Origin: AC-56 sp963798705
GTDB lineage: Bacteria > Actinomycetota > Thermoleophilia > Solirubrobacterales > 70-9
Direction of reading: 5' to 3'
DNA: 64,000 nt
Assembly (NCBI GenBank): GCA_963798705.1
Contig: CAWCTW010000005.1
Span: 2,232,001-2,296,000, forward strand
The translations under genes and the position numbers were made by a program. The first letter of the stretch is position 1. Each line of letters begins with the position of its first letter. Under the pieces are notes generated by a model that was given only the letters and a program-made list of their open reading frames with translations, had not been told where the DNA came from and did not search any database. Shown here in pieces: positions 22,471 through 33,855 of this stretch.

Positions 22471-23850
22471 TCAGGCGTCGGGGTGGACGGTCGGTCGATG
22501 GCCCTCCAAGGCGGATGCCTCTCCCCGGGCAACCTCGGCGGCCGCCAGGGCCTCCTCGTCATAGAGGTGGCACTGAAGCTGCGACTCGCCGACGCGGACG
22601 TCTCGCGGGTCGAGTCCGTCGTGATAGCGGATCGCAAAAGCGCCGTCCTCGACCCCCATCTGCGCCACGCCCTTCCAGAAAGGGTCCTCGGGGGCGTCGG
22701 CTCGGAGTCGCTCGACGATCTCCGAGATCTCGGCCGCGTCGTGGCCGGACGCCGGTTCGAGGCGCGCGCTCGTCGCCGGCGCATCCAGCGGGTCGAGGCT
22801 CTCGAGCACCTCGCGCTCGGCTCGGTACTCCGGCTCCGCCATTTTGGTCCAGCGCGCCTCGAGGAGGGTCCGAAGGTCCCGGCTCTCCCAGCCGCAGACC
22901 TCGAAGGCACGCGGGCAGCGGGGGTGGAACGAGCAGCCCAGCGGGGGCGTGACCGCATCGGGCACCTCGCCCCGCGGCAGGTTGCGGGGAACCGTCCGCG
23001 TGGGGTCCGGCTCCGGGATGGCCTGGAGCAGCGAGACCGTGTAGGGGTGCTTGGGATCGGCGTAGATGTCCTTTGCCGGGCCGATCTCGACGATCTTTCC
23101 GAGATACATGATCGCGATGCGGTCGCAGAAGAACTTCGCCGTCGCGAGGTCGTGCGTGATGTAGACGTAGGTGAGGTCGAGCTCTCGCTTGAGGTCGATC
23201 ATCAGCTCGAGGATCTTGGCCCGAACGCTCATGTCGAGCATGGACACCGGCTCGTCGGCGATCAGGATGTCGGGGCCCAGGATGATCGCCCGCGCAAGCA
23301 CGGCGCGCTGCTTCTGGCCGCCCGAGAGATCGGTTGGGTACTTGCTCATGTATTGCTCGGCGGGGTAGAGGCCCACCCGCTCGAGCGCATCGACCACCCG
23401 CGTCTTGGCCTGCTCGCGGTCGCGTGCGACGCCGTGGATCCGCAGGGGGTGGCCGACGGACTCGCCGATCGTCATCGCCGGATTGAGTGACGCGTGGGGG
23501 TCCTGAAAGACGATCTGAAGCTTGCGCCGCAGGGGTCGAAACCCGTTCTCGGTGAGCCCCGTGATCTCGCGGCCCTCGAACTTGATCGAGCCCTCGGTCG
23601 CCGCCGCCAGCCCCAGCAGCGTGCGGCCGAGCGTCGTCTTTCCCGAGCCCGACTCGCCCACCACCCCGAGCACCTCGCCGCGTCGAAGCGAGAAGCTGAC
23701 GCCGTCGACGGCCTTCACGGATCCCGCCTCGCGACCGCGCAGGCGGTCCATGAAGCCGCCGCGCAGCGAGAAGCGAGTGCGCAGGTCCGTGACCTCCAGC
23801 AGCTCGTCGTCGGGCCTGGAAGGCGGTCGGGGGCTGACCGCTCGCTCCAT
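22471..23850 (-). CDS. Oligopeptide ABC importer ATPase, OppF/DppF type, with long C-terminal extension
   Basis: 459 residues. Walker A GESGSGKTT is at 65-73, signature LSGGQKQR at 175-182 and Walker B DILIADEP at 194-201. The oligopeptide-type C-terminal Cys cluster (CSFHPRCPRAFEVC, 306-319) is present. About 125 residues follow that ordinary OppF proteins do not have, acidic and helical, containing FWKGVAQMGVEDGAFAIRYH. It is last in a five-gene peptide-uptake operon. The ATG overlaps the previous stop (ATGA at 23847-23850). Confidence 0.85.
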   Translation of the reverse strand: MERAVSPRPPSRPDDELLEVTDLRTRFSLRGGFMDRLRGREAGSVKAVDGVSFSLRRGEVLGVVGESGSGKTTLGRTLLGLAAATEGSIKFEGREITGLTENGFRPLRRKLQIVFQDPHASLNPAMTIGESVGHPLRIHGVARDREQAKTRVVDALERVGLYPAEQYMSKYPTDLSGGQKQRAVLARAIILGPDILIADEPVSMLDMSVRAKILELMIDLKRELDLTYVYITHDLATAKFFCDRIAIMYLGKIVEIGPAKDIYADPKHPYTVSLLQAIPEPDPTRTVPRNLPRGEVPDAVTPPLGCSFHPRCPRAFEVCGWESRDLRTLLEARWTKMAEPEYRAEREVLESLDPLDAPATSARLEPASGHDAAEISEIVERLRADAPEDPFWKGVAQMGVEDGAFAIRYHDGLDPRDVRVGESQLQCHLYDEEALAAAEVARGEASALEGHRPTVHPDA

Positions 23851-24875
23851 CACGCCTCCTCCGCGACGGCGATCTCCTGGCGCTCGAGCGGGCGCTCGCC
23901 GCCGGGCGGGATCTCGTCCCGTGGCCCGTGCAGCCAGCACTCGGTGACGTGCCCAGCGGACGTCTCGACCTCGATGGGGTCCTTGGTGGAGCACACGCTC
24001 ATCGCGTGCGGACAGCGTGGGTGGAAGCGGCATGCGGCGGGCGGACGGACGAGGCTCGGGGGCGCGCCGGGGATGTAGTTGAGCTCGGTCGTGCCCAGGG
24101 AGATGATCGAGTCGAGGAGCGCGCGGGTGTACGGATGCGCCGGCTCGGCGAACACCTCGCGGGCGTCGCCCTGCTCGACGATCTTCCCGGCATACATCAC
24201 GGCGACCCGGTCGCACGCCTCGGCGACGATCCCGAGGTTGTGCGTGATCAGGAGCAGCGCGGTGTCGAAGTTGCGGCGCAGGTCCGCGAGGATGCTGAGG
24301 ATCTGTCCCTCGACGATCACGTCGAGGGCGGTCGTGGGCTCGTCCGCGACGAGAACCTTCGGGTTCAGCACCAGCGCCAGCGCGATCATGATCCGCTGCC
24401 GCATGCCCCCCGAGAACTCGTGGGGGTACTGCTTGAAGCGCGTCGGCGGGATGCCCATCGCCGCCAGGGCCTCCAGGGAGCGGCGGCGCATGTCCCGCTC
24501 CTTCGTGTCGGGCTCGTGCGCCGAGAGTGTCTCGACGAAGTGGTGCTCCACCGTCATCAGGGGATCGAGACGGGTCATGGGCTCCTGGAAGATCAGCCCG
24601 AGCTCCGGCCCGCGCAGGGCCCGGATCTCCTTTGGCGAGGCTGACGCCAGGTTGTGCTCGCGATAGCCGATCTCCCCGGCGGTGGCCGCTCCCTCGGGCA
24701 GGAGCCCGAGGATCGTCCTGCCCAGCGTGGACTTTCCGCAGCCGGACTCGCCCACCAGGCCGAGCGTCTCGCCGGAGCGGACCTCGAACGAGACGCCGTC
24801 CACGGCGCGCACCGGCTCGGACTCCGTCCCGTACCAGGCCCGGAGGTCCCTGACGTCGAGGACGGCATCGCTCAC
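23850..24875 (-). CDS. Oligopeptide ABC importer ATPase, OppD/DppD type
   Basis: 341 residues from a GTG at 24875, which overlaps the permease stop (GTGA). Walker A GESGCGKST is at 42-50, with a Q-loop FQEPMTRLDPLM, signature EFSGGMRQR, Walker B KVLVADEPTTALD and the Cys-rich CRFHPRCPHAMSVC end. It forms the ATPase pair with the downstream OppF-like protein and drives import of peptides or similar solutes. Confidence 0.9.
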   Translation of the reverse strand: MSDAVLDVRDLRAWYGTESEPVRAVDGVSFEVRSGETLGLVGESGCGKSTLGRTILGLLPEGAATAGEIGYREHNLASASPKEIRALRGPELGLIFQEPMTRLDPLMTVEHHFVETLSAHEPDTKERDMRRRSLEALAAMGIPPTRFKQYPHEFSGGMRQRIMIALALVLNPKVLVADEPTTALDVIVEGQILSILADLRRNFDTALLLITHNLGIVAEACDRVAVMYAGKIVEQGDAREVFAEPAHPYTRALLDSIISLGTTELNYIPGAPPSLVRPPAACRFHPRCPHAMSVCSTKDPIEVETSAGHVTECWLHGPRDEIPPGGERPLERQEIAVAEEA

Positions 24876-25789
24876 TGCTCCTCTCCCTCCGGGATCTCGG
24901 GACGGCGCACCCGCCGGTAGCGGATCAGCGGGTTCAGGATGTCGTTGAGGCCCTCGCCGACGAGGGTGAAGCCGGTCACGAGCAGCACGATCGCAAGGCC
25001 CGGGAAGAGCCCCGTCCACCAGATACCGGCGCCCGCGTCCGCGATCGCCCGCTGCACGTCATAGCCCCACTCGGCCGCCTGCGTGGGCTGGATCCCGTAG
25101 CCCAGGAACCCGAGCGCGGCGAGCGTGAGGATGGCGTCGGCGGCGTTGAGGGTCGCGATCACGGGCACGTTCTGGATGACGTTGAAGAAGACGTAGCGTC
25201 CGACGATCGTCCGCCGCTTCGCTCCCAGGGCCCGGGCCGCCTCGACATAGGGTTCCTCCCGCACGCTGATCACGTGGTTTCGGACCACCCGGAAATACTG
25301 GGGTATGTAGACGATGGTGATCGCGATCGCCGCCGTGAGGATGCCCTGGCCGATCTTGTCGGAGAGCAAAAAGGCGATGACGATTGCGAGCAGCAGGTAG
25401 GGGAATGCGAACAGCGCATCCATCACGAGCACGAGCCCGCGGTCGAGCTTGCCACCCACGTACCCGGACATCAGGCCCAGGGGCACGCCGACGGCAAGCG
25501 AGAAGAAGACCGCCAGGATGACGACCTCGATCTCCGTTCTGGCCCCCCAGACCACCCGCGACAGGACGTCCGTCGACTGGACGGTCGTGCCGAACAGGTG
25601 CGATCCGGAGGGCGCCGCCTGCTTCGGGAAGTTCATGCCCCCCGACGAGGAGTCGGCGAACCCGTAGGGGGCGATCAACGGGGCGAAGATCGCCAGCAGG
25701 ACGAACAGCGAGACGATCAGGACGCCCGAGTACAGGATCCACTTCGGGACCCCTCGTGCCGCACGGATCTGGGCGACGAAGCGCCGCAC
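24872..25789 (-). CDS. Oligopeptide ABC importer permease, OppC/DppC type
   Basis: 305 residues, with an N-terminal span (about 17-40), an extracytoplasmic loop (FGTTVQSTDVLSRVVWGAR) and five further spans. The EAA coupling loop reads EEPYVEAARALGAKRRTIV. The GTG at 25789 is the first usable start after an in-frame stop at about 25871. Residues PSGSHLFGTTVQSTDVLSR are typical of the OppC N-terminus. Confidence 0.9.
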   Translation of the reverse strand: MRRFVAQIRAARGVPKWILYSGVLIVSLFVLLAIFAPLIAPYGFADSSSGGMNFPKQAAPSGSHLFGTTVQSTDVLSRVVWGARTEIEVVILAVFFSLAVGVPLGLMSGYVGGKLDRGLVLVMDALFAFPYLLLAIVIAFLLSDKIGQGILTAAIAITIVYIPQYFRVVRNHVISVREEPYVEAARALGAKRRTIVGRYVFFNVIQNVPVIATLNAADAILTLAALGFLGYGIQPTQAAEWGYDVQRAIADAGAGIWWTGLFPGLAIVLLVTGFTLVGEGLNDILNPLIRYRRVRRPEIPEGEEQ

Positions 25790-25870
25790 CCCGGCGATGC
25801 GCCCTCCACCGCCGGTGGCTGCCGGGGCGCCCTCGCGTGGGCAGCGTGGTGGGGGGGATCTCTTCCAGGG

Positions 25871-26905
25871 TCACGAGTACCTCACCCTCGGGTCGACGAA
25901 GGCGTTGATCAGGTCGATCAGCACCGAGACGACGACCACCGCCAGCGCGAAGACGGTGATGATGCCCTGGACCGCGATGTAGTCGCGCTCGTTGAGGTAT
26001 CGCACGAGCTGAAAGCCGATCCCGGGCCAGTTGAACGTCTCCTCCGTGAGGATCGCCCCGCCTAAAAGCAGCGCGAACTGGAGCCCGGCGACCGTGATCA
26101 CCGGCACCAGCGCGTTGCGGAAGGCGTGGTGGAGCACGACGCGCCGCTCGCTCAGCCCCCGGGCGCGGGCGGCCTCGACGTAGTCTCCCTTCATGGTCTG
26201 CATGAGGTTGACGCGGACGAGGCGGATGAGGACGCCGCTCACCAGCAGGCCGAGCGTCACCGCGGGGAGGATGAGGTGCAGAAAGCAGTCCCAGAAGGCG
26301 TTCGGGTCGCCGGCGATGATGGAGTCGAGCAGCAGGAAATGGGTCGGCTGGGGGAGGGTGGCCGTGATCTCGGGGCTCGCACGTCCGGACACGGGTAACC
26401 ACCCGAGCACGTCGGCGAACAGGATCTGGGCCAAAAAGCCGGTGAAGAAGACCGGCGCGGCGTAGACGACGATCCCGAACATGCGCCCGCCGACGTCCCA
26501 GGGTGTGTCGCGCCACCGGCCCGCGATGAGGCCGACGGAGACGCCGACGACGACCGCCACGAAGAAGGCGGAGAAGGTGAGCTCCACGGTCGCGGCGCCG
26601 TTGTTCTTGATGATGTCGGTGACGGGCTGGTGATCGGTGAGGGTGTCACCGAGGTCCAGCGTGACGGCGTCGCCGAGGTACTCGACGTACTGCACCAGGA
26701 TGGGCCGGTCGTATCCGGCCCGCTCCTCGCGCTTTTGGATCTGCGCCTGCGGGACGTGGCCGCCCAGCGCCGCCTGGATGGGGTTGCCCGGCGCGACCCG
26801 CATCAGCAGGAAGACCATCGTCAGCAGGATCAGGACGGTCGGCAGCGCGAGAGCGATCCGCGTGAGGATGTAGGTGCGCAGGGAGGTCTCGTGCCCGCGC
26901 GTCAT
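25871..26905 (-). CDS. Oligopeptide ABC importer permease, OppB/DppB type
   Basis: 344 residues from ATG 26905 (a longer start at 26941 is possible). N-terminal span TYILTRIALALPTVLILLTM, the PGNPIQAALGGHVP segment, five later spans and the EAA loop KGDYVEAARARGLSERRV are those of OppB. An extra ~45-residue insertion around 205-250 (LPQPTHFLLLDSIIAGDPN) is longer than usual. It follows the substrate-binding lipoprotein gene by 82 bp and is cotranscribed with it. Confidence 0.9.
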   Translation of the reverse strand: MTRGHETSLRTYILTRIALALPTVLILLTMVFLLMRVAPGNPIQAALGGHVPQAQIQKREERAGYDRPILVQYVEYLGDAVTLDLGDTLTDHQPVTDIIKNNGAATVELTFSAFFVAVVVGVSVGLIAGRWRDTPWDVGGRMFGIVVYAAPVFFTGFLAQILFADVLGWLPVSGRASPEITATLPQPTHFLLLDSIIAGDPNAFWDCFLHLILPAVTLGLLVSGVLIRLVRVNLMQTMKGDYVEAARARGLSERRVVLHHAFRNALVPVITVAGLQFALLLGGAILTEETFNWPGIGFQLVRYLNERDYIAVQGIITVFALAVVVVSVLIDLINAFVDPRVRYS

Positions 26906-26987
26906 CGGTGTCGTATCTCTACCCGGCCCAGCGCAGGCCATGCCCTCCGCCGGGGGGCATGGCCGGCGCGCGCCGTCTGGTCGAAGG

Positions 26988-28547
26988 TCAGCCCTTCGAG
27001 ATCAGCCAGTAGCGGAAGATGAACGATGGATCGAATGTCAACTCGATCCCGTGGATGTCGTCCCGGGCGGCGGCCTCCTGCTTGCCCTGCCAGACGGGGA
27101 TGGTGGGCGCATCCTTGGCCCCGATGTCCTGGATCTGGGAGAAGGCCTTGGCGCGCTCGGCGTCGTTGGTGCTGGCCTTCTCCTGAGCGAGGAGCTTCTC
27201 CATCTCGGGATTCGAGTAGTGGTCGTTCAGGAAGCTGTCCTTCGAGTAGAAGGAAGCCGTGTAGTCGTCCGCGTCGGGATAGTCCGGGAACCAGCCGAGT
27301 TGGTACACGGGGTACTTGTCCGTGAACGCCGCCTCCGAGTACTGGTTCCACTCGGTCGACTTGAGGGTGACGTTGAACAGGCCGCTGTCGTCGAGCTGGC
27401 TCTTGATCTCCGCGTACTCGTCGGCCGAGACGGGCCCGTAGTGGGAGGGCGTGTACCAGACCTCCATGGGAACCGGGGTCTTCACGCCGGCCTGCTGGAG
27501 CACCTGCTTCGCCTTGTTGACGTCCGGGGTCGCGCCGTACTCGGTCTTGAAGGGCTGGGTGGCGTACTTCAACCCCTGGGGGACCATCGAGTAGAGCGGC
27601 TCGACCGTGCCCTCGTAGACCTTGTTCGCGATCGCGTCGCGGTCGAGCGTGTAGGCGACGGCCTGGCGAACCGCCAGCTTCTGGGCGTCGCTGTTGCCCG
27701 GCTGGAGATCCTCGTTGAACACGATGTAGCGGATCTCGATGCCGTTGCCGGAGATGATCTGGATGCCGTTCTGACCCTCGAGCGACTTGAGGTCGGTCGG
27801 GCTCAGGCTGCGGTAGGCGATGTTGACCTCATCCTGCTTGAGCGCCAGCGCCAGGTCCGACGAGGTCTTGTAGTACTGGATGATGACCTTGTCGTTCTTG
27901 GCCGCGTCGCTGCCGGTGTAGCTGTCGCTCTTGTTCAGGACCGTCTGGGTGCCGGGGTCGTAGCTCGACAGGGCGTAGCGGCCGGAGCCGATCACGTTCT
28001 CGGATGGCTGGAGCTTCTTTGCCGGATAGCTGTCGGGCACGATCGCCGCCGATCCCGTGGTGAGGATGAAAGGCCAGGTCGCGTCGGCGGCCTTCAGGTG
28101 GAAGATCACGGTCTGCGGGTCGGGCGCCTCCACGCTCTTCATGTTCGCGAGCAGGGAGGAGCCGCCGTTCGGGTCCGCGATCTCGACGTTGCGGTCGAAC
28201 GAGAACTTGACGTCCTTCGACGTCAGCGGCGACCCGTCCGAGAACTTGAGCCCGTCCTTCAGCGTGCACTCGTACGTCTTCGGATTCGTGTAGTCGCACT
28301 TGTCCGCCGCCTCGGGCACCGGTGTCGACTCGCCGGCCGGGATCGTCATCACGTTCTGGTACAGCGCGTAGATCACGTCGTACGACGGCAGGTCGTACGC
28401 GCCGGCCGGGTCGTAGGACACGGGCTCGTCGGTCGTTCCGCGGATGATCACCCCGCCGCCGCCGCCGCTCGACCCGCAACCGGCGACCAGCGCCGCCAGC
28501 AAGGCCATCAGCATGGTGGCGATTCCCAACCGTCGCACGAGACTCAT
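26988..28547 (-). CDS. Peptide-binding lipoprotein (SBP family 5)
   Basis: 519 residues. The lipoprotein signal ends with LVAGC (Cys24). The mature protein has the family-5 pattern: YNPDLADxx-like GDGLKFSDGSPLTSKDVKFS, LDRDAIANKVYEGTVEPLYS and YQLGWFPDYPDADDYT. It delivers peptides or related solutes to the OppBC channel. It is first gene of the operon. The 168 bp upstream separates it from the two-component system gene that may control it. Confidence 0.9.
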   Translation of the reverse strand: MSLVRRLGIATMLMALLAALVAGCGSSGGGGGVIIRGTTDEPVSYDPAGAYDLPSYDVIYALYQNVMTIPAGESTPVPEAADKCDYTNPKTYECTLKDGLKFSDGSPLTSKDVKFSFDRNVEIADPNGGSSLLANMKSVEAPDPQTVIFHLKAADATWPFILTTGSAAIVPDSYPAKKLQPSENVIGSGRYALSSYDPGTQTVLNKSDSYTGSDAAKNDKVIIQYYKTSSDLALALKQDEVNIAYRSLSPTDLKSLEGQNGIQIISGNGIEIRYIVFNEDLQPGNSDAQKLAVRQAVAYTLDRDAIANKVYEGTVEPLYSMVPQGLKYATQPFKTEYGATPDVNKAKQVLQQAGVKTPVPMEVWYTPSHYGPVSADEYAEIKSQLDDSGLFNVTLKSTEWNQYSEAAFTDKYPVYQLGWFPDYPDADDYTASFYSKDSFLNDHYSNPEMEKLLAQEKASTNDAERAKAFSQIQDIGAKDAPTIPVWQGKQEAAARDDIHGIELTFDPSFIFRYWLISKG

Positions 28548-28715
28548 CCGCTACCTCCCCCGCAGGGCCCGCTGCCGTCGCGTGCGACGGCCGTCCACCC
28601 CACGTCTTCAGCCCTTGTCACCAGTCCTCTCTCATGGGCGCCCGAACGCTCCGCGCGTCACCGGCCTCCCGTTGATTGCAGCCTATATGAGCCCGGGGGC
28701 CCGCGCCGGCACGGC

Positions 28716-29351
28716 TCAGGGCTCCACCAGCCCGGATCTGATCGCATAGCGGGTCAGCTCGACCCGGTCGTGCATCCCCAGCTTCTGCATGAGGTTCGCC
28801 CGATGTCGCTCCACCGTCTTCTCGCTGATCACCAGCTCCTCGGAGATCCGGCGGTTGCTCAGTCCCTCCGCGACCAGCTTCACGACCTCGGTCTCGCGTG
28901 CGGTCAGCGGCGCGTGGGAAAGCGACCCGGAGATGTCACCTCGCTCGATGTACTCCCGGAGCAGGGTCGTTTCGGTTCCCGGGTACAGAAACGCCTCGCC
29001 GCGCATCGCGGCGCGGCACGCCACGATCAGGTCGCGGTCCGCCGCCGACTTCAGGACGTAGCCCGACGCTCCCGCCACGAGCGCCTCGAAGAAGTACTGC
29101 TCGTTGTCGTGCATCGACAGGATCAAGACCTTGAGGTCGGGACGCCGCTTGAGGACCTGGCGAGCCGCCTGGAGACCGGTCAGCCGCGGCATCGCGACGT
29201 CGAGGATCGCCAGATCGATCTCCGCATCGAGCGCGATGCCCAGGGCCTCACGCCCATCGCCGGCCTCCGCCACGACCTCGAGATCGGGCTGGGAGTCGAG
29301 GATGTGGCGGAGCCCGCGGCGAACCATGACATGGTCGTCGGCAAGCAGCAC
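28716..29351 (-). CDS. NarL/LuxR-type response regulator
   Basis: 211 residues if the GTG at 29351 is used. The receiver has DD at 5-6, the phosphoacceptor Asp51 in LAILDVAMP and Lys in VLKSAAD; the DNA-binding domain contains LTARETEVVKLVAEGLSNRR and the recognition helix ISEKTVERHRANLMQKL. No ATG fits: the kinase stop TGA (29374-29372) overlaps a CTG at 29375, preceded by GGAGGAAG, so translation may begin there and give eight more residues. It acts with the kinase upstream. Confidence 0.85.
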   Translation of the reverse strand: MLLADDHVMVRRGLRHILDSQPDLEVVAEAGDGREALGIALDAEIDLAILDVAMPRLTGLQAARQVLKRRPDLKVLILSMHDNEQYFFEALVAGASGYVLKSAADRDLIVACRAAMRGEAFLYPGTETTLLREYIERGDISGSLSHAPLTARETEVVKLVAEGLSNRRISEELVISEKTVERHRANLMQKLGMHDRVELTRYAIRSGLVEP

Positions 29352-29371
29352 CCGGCTTCGCAGCGGAACGA

Positions 29372-30445
29372 TCAGGCTTCCTCCGGGATTTCGAGCTCCA
29401 CGGCGAGGCCGCCCTCCGGCGCATCGGAGATCTGGAGCTTGGCGCCGACCAGGAGTGCTCGCTCGCGCATTCCCCGAATGCCGTTGCCGGAGGCCAGCCG
29501 GCCTCCGTCGAGCCCGGCGCCGTTGTCGGCGATGCGAAGGACGACGCTTGACGCCGAGGTGGAGAGCTGAAACCACGCCTCGGAGGCACCCGAGTGGCGG
29601 GCGATGTTCGTGAGGCTCTCCTGGCCCACTCGGTACACGACCAACTCGGCATCCGGCCGGGACGCGATCGCCTCGATACGGCGATGGACCGTGATTCCAC
29701 TCTGCTCGCTGAATCGCTTGACGAGCGTCAACAGCGCACTGTGCAGGCCGAGGTCGTCGAGCGCCTCCGGGCGCAGACCGCGGACGATCTCGCGCAGCTG
29801 ATCGCTGAGCGAGCGGGTCATCTCCCGGATCTCGAGCAGATCCTCGCTGACGCCCGAGGGCGCCCGCCGGGCGGCGTAGTCGATCTCGAGCATCAGCCCG
29901 GCCAGGCTCTGGCCGATCTCGTCATGCAGCTCGCGAGCGAGTCGCAGCCGCTCCTGCTCTTGCGCTGAGAGCATCAGCCGGCCGCTCTCGCGTCGCTCGG
30001 TCTCGAGTCGCTCGATCATGGAATTGAAGACCGAGGCCAACTTCGCGGTCTCCGCGCTGCCGCCCAGGCTCGGAAGGCGCTTGCCCGGGCGAAGTGGATC
30101 CACCTCGGACATGACCCGTGTCAGGTGCTCGACCGGCCTGACCGCACGCCGGATCGAGAACAGGTTGATCAGCACCAGCACCACGAGGCCGCCGGCGAGG
30201 CCGATCGACTGGCTGACCGAGGGCGGGCCGCTGTTGACCGCCGCGGGCGTGAAGGCGAGCACCCCGACCGCGATCGCAAGGAAGGCCGCGTTCGGCAAAA
30301 AGATCTGCCAGAAGAGGGGCAGGTCGTGGTGGTGGCCAGGCAACACGCGCCACCTTGACGCCGATCCGCTCCCGCCCTGGCGGCTCCGACGCCGCCCGGC
30401 TTCGCGAGCTTCGCTCCCGGGTGATGTCAATTCGTGGTCGACCAT
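29372..30445 (-). CDS. Sensor histidine kinase (HisKA_3 type)
   Basis: 357 residues. Two spans (about 45-66 and 79-98) frame a very short outside loop, followed by a HAMP domain (98-150). The dimerisation helix carries His174 in ARELHDEIGQSLAG, the HisKA_3 pattern used with NarL regulators, and the ATPase domain has VGQESLTNIARHS, DNGAGLDGGR and GNGIRGMRERA. With almost no external domain it probably senses through the membrane or a partner. The stop overlaps the likely start of the regulator. Neighbouring peptide-uptake operons are plausible targets. Confidence 0.9.
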   Translation of the reverse strand: MVDHELTSPGSEAREAGRRRSRQGGSGSASRWRVLPGHHHDLPLFWQIFLPNAAFLAIAVGVLAFTPAAVNSGPPSVSQSIGLAGGLVVLVLINLFSIRRAVRPVEHLTRVMSEVDPLRPGKRLPSLGGSAETAKLASVFNSMIERLETERRESGRLMLSAQEQERLRLARELHDEIGQSLAGLMLEIDYAARRAPSGVSEDLLEIREMTRSLSDQLREIVRGLRPEALDDLGLHSALLTLVKRFSEQSGITVHRRIEAIASRPDAELVVYRVGQESLTNIARHSGASEAWFQLSTSASSVVLRIADNGAGLDGGRLASGNGIRGMRERALLVGAKLQISDAPEGGLAVELEIPEEA

Positions 30446-30605
30446 CCGAAAATGGGGCCTCGCATGTATTGAGAGACCTCGCGAACGAAACTAGCGTGCA
30501 TTGGGTGGACGGCTCTCGGCACGCGCCATGTCTCCCGGTTCCGGGCGTGCGCGATCTCGCCGTCGGCAGGCGATCCTGCCCTGCCGACTCGTCGTTCGCA
30601 CCACC

Positions 30606-31541
30606 TTGACGTTCCCCGCTTTCCTGGGCATCGGAGCGCCACGGAGCGGTACCACCTGGCTGCACCGGAACCTGGGACAGCACCCCGAGGTCTGGCTGCC
30701 TCCCGTCAAGGAGATCCACTACTTCGACCAGCGCGGCGGCCCGCGGCGCTCGAACCGTTATTACCGGGCGCAGCTGCGCAAGCGCTCGCGCCGGTTCCTG
30801 CGGAAGAAGACGTGGCTGAGCCGCTCGTTCGCGAAGGAGCTCCGCTGGGACCTCGATTTCTTCCTGCGGCGCCGAACCAACCGCTGGTACGAGGGGCTGT
30901 TTCGCGCGGCGCCGGGCCAGATCGCCGGTGAGATCACCCCTGCCTATTCAACCCTCGACGTGGAGGTCGTGGAGGAGATACGCGATCTCAATCGGGAGCT
31001 GAAGGTCATCTACCTCTTGCGCGACCCGATCGAGCGGGCCTGGTCGGGCGCCGTCAGCGAGCTGGTTCGTCGCCGAAACCTGCCACTCGAGTCCGTTCCC
31101 GACGACGCGTTCATCAGGCATTTCGAGCGGCGAGGCCACGTTCTGCGAGGCGACTACCTGCGCACGCTTTCGATCTGGGAGGCGGTCTTCGGTCGCGAGC
31201 AGGTCTTCGTGAGCTTTCTCGACGAGGTTCAGGAGGCGCCGAGCGAGGTGCTGGTGCGGCTCTATCGCTTTCTCGGGGTGTCGGACGACGACGCCCTGAT
31301 CCCGAGCAATGCCTGCGAGGCCGCGAACGTCGCAGGGGAATACAAGACCGCGGTGCCCGTGCGGTTCCAGGCTCACCTCGCCCGCATGTACCTTCCACAG
31401 CTCGAGGAGCTGTCCGACCGCTTTGGAGAGCCCGTAACCGGGTGGCTGGGACGGGCCGAGGAGGTTGCCGCGGCCGGCGGCGACCGATCGTCCACGCTCG
31501 ACGAACGCCCAAGGCAGTCAGGGCCCTCGATGCTTCCGTAG
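30606..31541 (+). CDS. Sulfotransferase domain protein
   Basis: 311 residues from a TTG at 30606; an ATG at 30528 would add 26 Arg-rich residues and is the alternative. The 5'-phosphosulfate loop GAPRSGTTW is at 10-18 and the 3'-phosphate motif YLLRDPIERAWSGAVSEL at about 140. Later VSFLDEV and the end fit the PAPS-dependent sulfotransferase family. The acceptor (glycan, lipid or small molecule) is not predictable. It is divergent from the sensor kinase and overlaps by 24 bp a convergent small membrane protein. Confidence 0.85.
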   Translation: MTFPAFLGIGAPRSGTTWLHRNLGQHPEVWLPPVKEIHYFDQRGGPRRSNRYYRAQLRKRSRRFLRKKTWLSRSFAKELRWDLDFFLRRRTNRWYEGLFRAAPGQIAGEITPAYSTLDVEVVEEIRDLNRELKVIYLLRDPIERAWSGAVSELVRRRNLPLESVPDDAFIRHFERRGHVLRGDYLRTLSIWEAVFGREQVFVSFLDEVQEAPSEVLVRLYRFLGVSDDDALIPSNACEAANVAGEYKTAVPVRFQAHLARMYLPQLEELSDRFGEPVTGWLGRAEEVAAAGGDRSSTLDERPRQSGPSMLP

Positions 31542-31667
31542 GCGTCTGACGGCAAGCGCGAGGGCCGGAAGCGCGAGGATCGCCAGGACCAGGGCAGCGA
31601 TGTATCTGCCTTCGGCGAGGAGGAGGGCTCCCGTGAAGACGAGCACGATGAGGAGGGTGAGGGCCAT
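31518..31667 (-). CDS. Small membrane protein at end of Opp operon 2 (49 aa)
   Basis: ATG at 31667 gives 49 residues with two hydrophobic stretches (LTLLIVLVFTGALLLA at 3-18 and YIAALVLAILALPALALAV at 22-40) and a basic tail RRLRKHRGP. It lies 37 bp downstream of the oligopeptide ATPase on the same strand, so it may be cotranscribed, and its 3' end overlaps the 3' end of the convergent sulfotransferase. No family recognised. Confidence 0.5.
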   Translation of the reverse strand: MALTLLIVLVFTGALLLAEGRYIAALVLAILALPALALAVRRLRKHRGP

Positions 31668-31703
31668 CGCCCTATGGCCTCCAGGATGCCGACCCGCGAG
31701 GCG

Positions 31704-33814
<2,111 letters not shown>

Positions 33815-33855
33815 CCGTGATCCCCGAAACGGCTTCTCTCGTATCGCGCCGGCAT

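Noticed and set aside
26874..29570. An 898-residue plus-strand open frame
   Set aside because: It is the antisense shadow of the permease, binding protein and regulator genes (repetitive RVRDL/VLEDG-like sequence).
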